Translations under genes and position numbers: made by a program
In this document: positions 4,462-5,648 of the stretch, in pieces
How positions within the stretch are numbered: the first letter of the stretch is position 1
Layout: each line of letters opens with the position of its first letter
Assembly (NCBI GenBank): GCA_030682505.1
Contig: JAUXOH010000141.1
Span: 1-5,648 of the forward strand
Length of the DNA stretch: 5,648 bases
From: Candidatus Didemnitutus sp.
Lineage (GTDB): Bacteria; Verrucomicrobiota; Verrucomicrobiia; Opitutales; Opitutaceae
Direction: 5' to 3'
Notes under the pieces: model-generated
What the model was told of the DNA's origin: nothing
Database searches by the model: none
Seen by the model: the letters and a program-made list of their open reading frames with translations, nothing else

Positions 4462-5648
4462 AGGCTTGGGCGAGGTCGGCCAACACGGCGTTGACGCTGC
4501 GCAATTGTTCGGGAGCAAAGAGCGCGTTGATCCTCGTGATTACCTGCTGCACAAGCCCGTCCGGGCACGAAGCCCCGCCGGTGATCAGCACGCGCTTCGG
4601 GCCGGTGTCATTGGGCCACAACGGATGCACCACGAGGTGGCCAGCTTTGCCTTGGCCCGCGGGGAAAACATAATGCTCGATCTCGTCGCGGGACCGAATG
4701 CTGGTTTCCGACTGGATGAAAAAGGCGCGTTTGCCCAGCTGCTGTTCACAGACGCGATAGAGCTGGTAGGTATTCGAGCTGTTCTTGCCGCCGATGACGA
4801 TGGCCGCATCCAGCGGCTCGCTCAGGGCGCGACTCAGCGCATCCTGGTTGACCTGCGTGGCGTAGCACAGCGTGTCTTTCTTGCCCGCGCCGCCCACGTG
4901 CGCCGGACCCTCGGTCTCGCCGAAGCGGGCAACAAAGACCGATTTGAAATAGTCAATGATCGCGGAAGTTTCATTCATCAGCAGCGTCGTTTGATTGACG
5001 ACAGCGAGCCGCTCGAGGTGCACCTCGGGATCAAATCCGGGTGTGTGCAGGCCCGCAAATTGGGTCAGGATGGCGTCCCTCCCGCCTGCCGTGGGCTGGG
5101 CGATGTAGTCCCCGAGCAACCTGGCCTCGGCCAGGGTCCGGATGATGATCGACGGGGCGTAACGCCGACTGTTGGAGAAGGTCGCCTTGGTTTCCTCGTG
5201 TTCACTCTTGCCGTGGATGACGACGGTGAAGCCGTCCCGGCCAAAGGCACGGGCCGCTTTCCAAACCTTTTCCACCAACATGCACGTGGCGTCATACTGA
5301 GCGACGCGAATGCCTTTGCGCACGAGGCGCTTCTTGTCCTCGTCGGTGGCGCCAAAGGCCGGAATGATGACGACATCCTCGCTGGTCAACGTGCTCCAGA
5401 GCAGGGGCTCGTGCAAAGCTTCGCGCGAAGGTTTGCCGCTGACGGTCAGCGGCGCGCCCTTGTCGGTTTGCAAGTAGCGCAGACCGCGCGCCAACAGGTC
5501 CTCGTTCACAAAGGGATTGTGAATCAGCTCGCTCAACATGAAGACGCGTCGTGTGGGGTTTTCCGCCAGCGTCTCGTAGGCGCGCTCGATGGCGTTCTTT
5601 ACCCCGAGGCAGAAACCGAAATGGCTCGGGATGGTGTATTGCACCGCG
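4460..5648 (-). CDS. ispH: 4-hydroxy-3-methylbut-2-enyl diphosphate reductase (long form), 5' end at window edge
   Basis: IspH (LytB) reduces HMBPP to IPP and DMAPP with an iron-sulfur cluster, the last step of the MEP isoprenoid pathway, in the cytoplasm. Counting from GTG 5644, the cluster cysteines are Cys12 (FGFCLGVKNA), Cys121 (DATCMLVEKVW) and Cys260 (DTLCYATQ). Substrate residues appear as His42 (LIHNPFVN), His149 and Glu151 (HGKSEHEETKAT), the Thr pair in VNQTTL (219-220), NSSN at 288-291 and Ser359 in GGASCPD. At 394 residues it is longer than the E. coli type (about 316) and carries PAFGA where the short type has a His; both traits recall the plant/cyanobacterial class. Extra segments lie at about 60-90 and 312-350. 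GTG 5644 places Cys12 exactly as in E. coli, but the frame stays open to the edge and long forms often have N-terminal extensions. I therefore extend it to 5648 as possibly partial. It is convergent with the beta-barrel gene. Confidence 0.94.
   Translation of the reverse strand, partial: AVQYTIPSHFGFCLGVKNAIERAYETLAENPTRRVFMLSELIHNPFVNEDLLARGLRYLQTDKGAPLTVSGKPSREALHEPLLWSTLTSEDVVIIPAFGATDEDKKRLVRKGIRVAQYDATCMLVEKVWKAARAFGRDGFTVVIHGKSEHEETKATFSNSRRYAPSIIIRTLAEARLLGDYIAQPTAGGRDAILTQFAGLHTPGFDPEVHLERLAVVNQTTLLMNETSAIIDYFKSVFVARFGETEGPAHVGGAGKKDTLCYATQVNQDALSRALSEPLDAAIVIGGKNSSNTYQLYRVCEQQLGKRAFFIQSETSIRSRDEIEHYVFPAGQGKAGHLVVHPLWPNDTGPKRVLITGGASCPDGLVQQVITRINALFAPEQLRSVNAVLADLAQA

Noticed and set aside
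4071..4568. Minus-strand open frame of 165 codons spanning the beta-barrel/ispH junction
   Set aside because: It overlaps the 3' ends of two solid genes in another frame and shows no recognisable domain.
1..5648. Search for tRNA, rRNA, CRISPR arrays, insertion sequences and phage or defence genes
   Set aside because: No cloverleaf-like segment, regular repeat-spacer pattern, transposase, integrase or terminal inverted repeats were seen by eye. Almost all bases are accounted for by the seven genes and short gaps.

Overview
The window is a GC-rich bacterial chromosomal segment with compact, ordinary-looking gene content: seven protein genes, two of them reaching or apparently cut by the window edges, and no RNA genes, mobile elements or CRISPR array that I can see. 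The gene types point to a Gram-negative, diderm organism: a TonB-family protein, an outer-membrane beta-barrel with a C-terminal Phe, and two exported proteins with Sec signal peptides. The long-form IspH, the glycogen branching enzyme and the lack of clear Shine-Dalgarno sequences before most starts would fit a Verrucomicrobiota (Opitutales-like) genome. That placement is an inference from protein style, not a demonstrated assignment.

Layout. Positions 1-450 (+) hold the 3' end of glgB, the glycogen branching enzyme, with an unusually basic tail. It converges with a minus-strand pair. A DUF4442-type hotdog thioesterase (1609 down to 1175) comes first. One nucleotide after its stop follows a small exported protein of unknown function (1173 down to 484). 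These two look like one translationally coupled operon. Divergent from them, at 1717-2400 (+), is a TonB-family protein with an N-terminal membrane anchor, a proline-rich spacer and a C-terminal TonB domain. It converges with a second, different hotdog enzyme, a PaaI-like thioesterase (2965 down to 2501), rich in cysteine. A 187-base divergent intergenic region then leads to 3153-4394 (+), an outer-membrane beta-barrel protein. This converges with 5648 down to 4460, ispH, the last enzyme of the MEP isoprenoid pathway; its open frame runs to the window edge.

How the parts relate. Strand direction switches repeatedly, so the only convincing operon is the thioesterase plus exported-protein pair. 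All three convergent junctions (450/484, 2400/2501, 4394/4460) contain inverted repeats that could act as terminators. The TonB-like protein and the beta-barrel are both envelope components, but nothing in the sequence ties them together. GlgB (storage polysaccharide) and IspH (isoprenoid precursors) are housekeeping metabolism. I did not find an evident new multi-gene system. The most useful leads are the coupled thioesterase/exported-protein pair, the Cys-rich PaaI-like protein with an Asn-Gly-Gly active-site motif, and the IspH variant.
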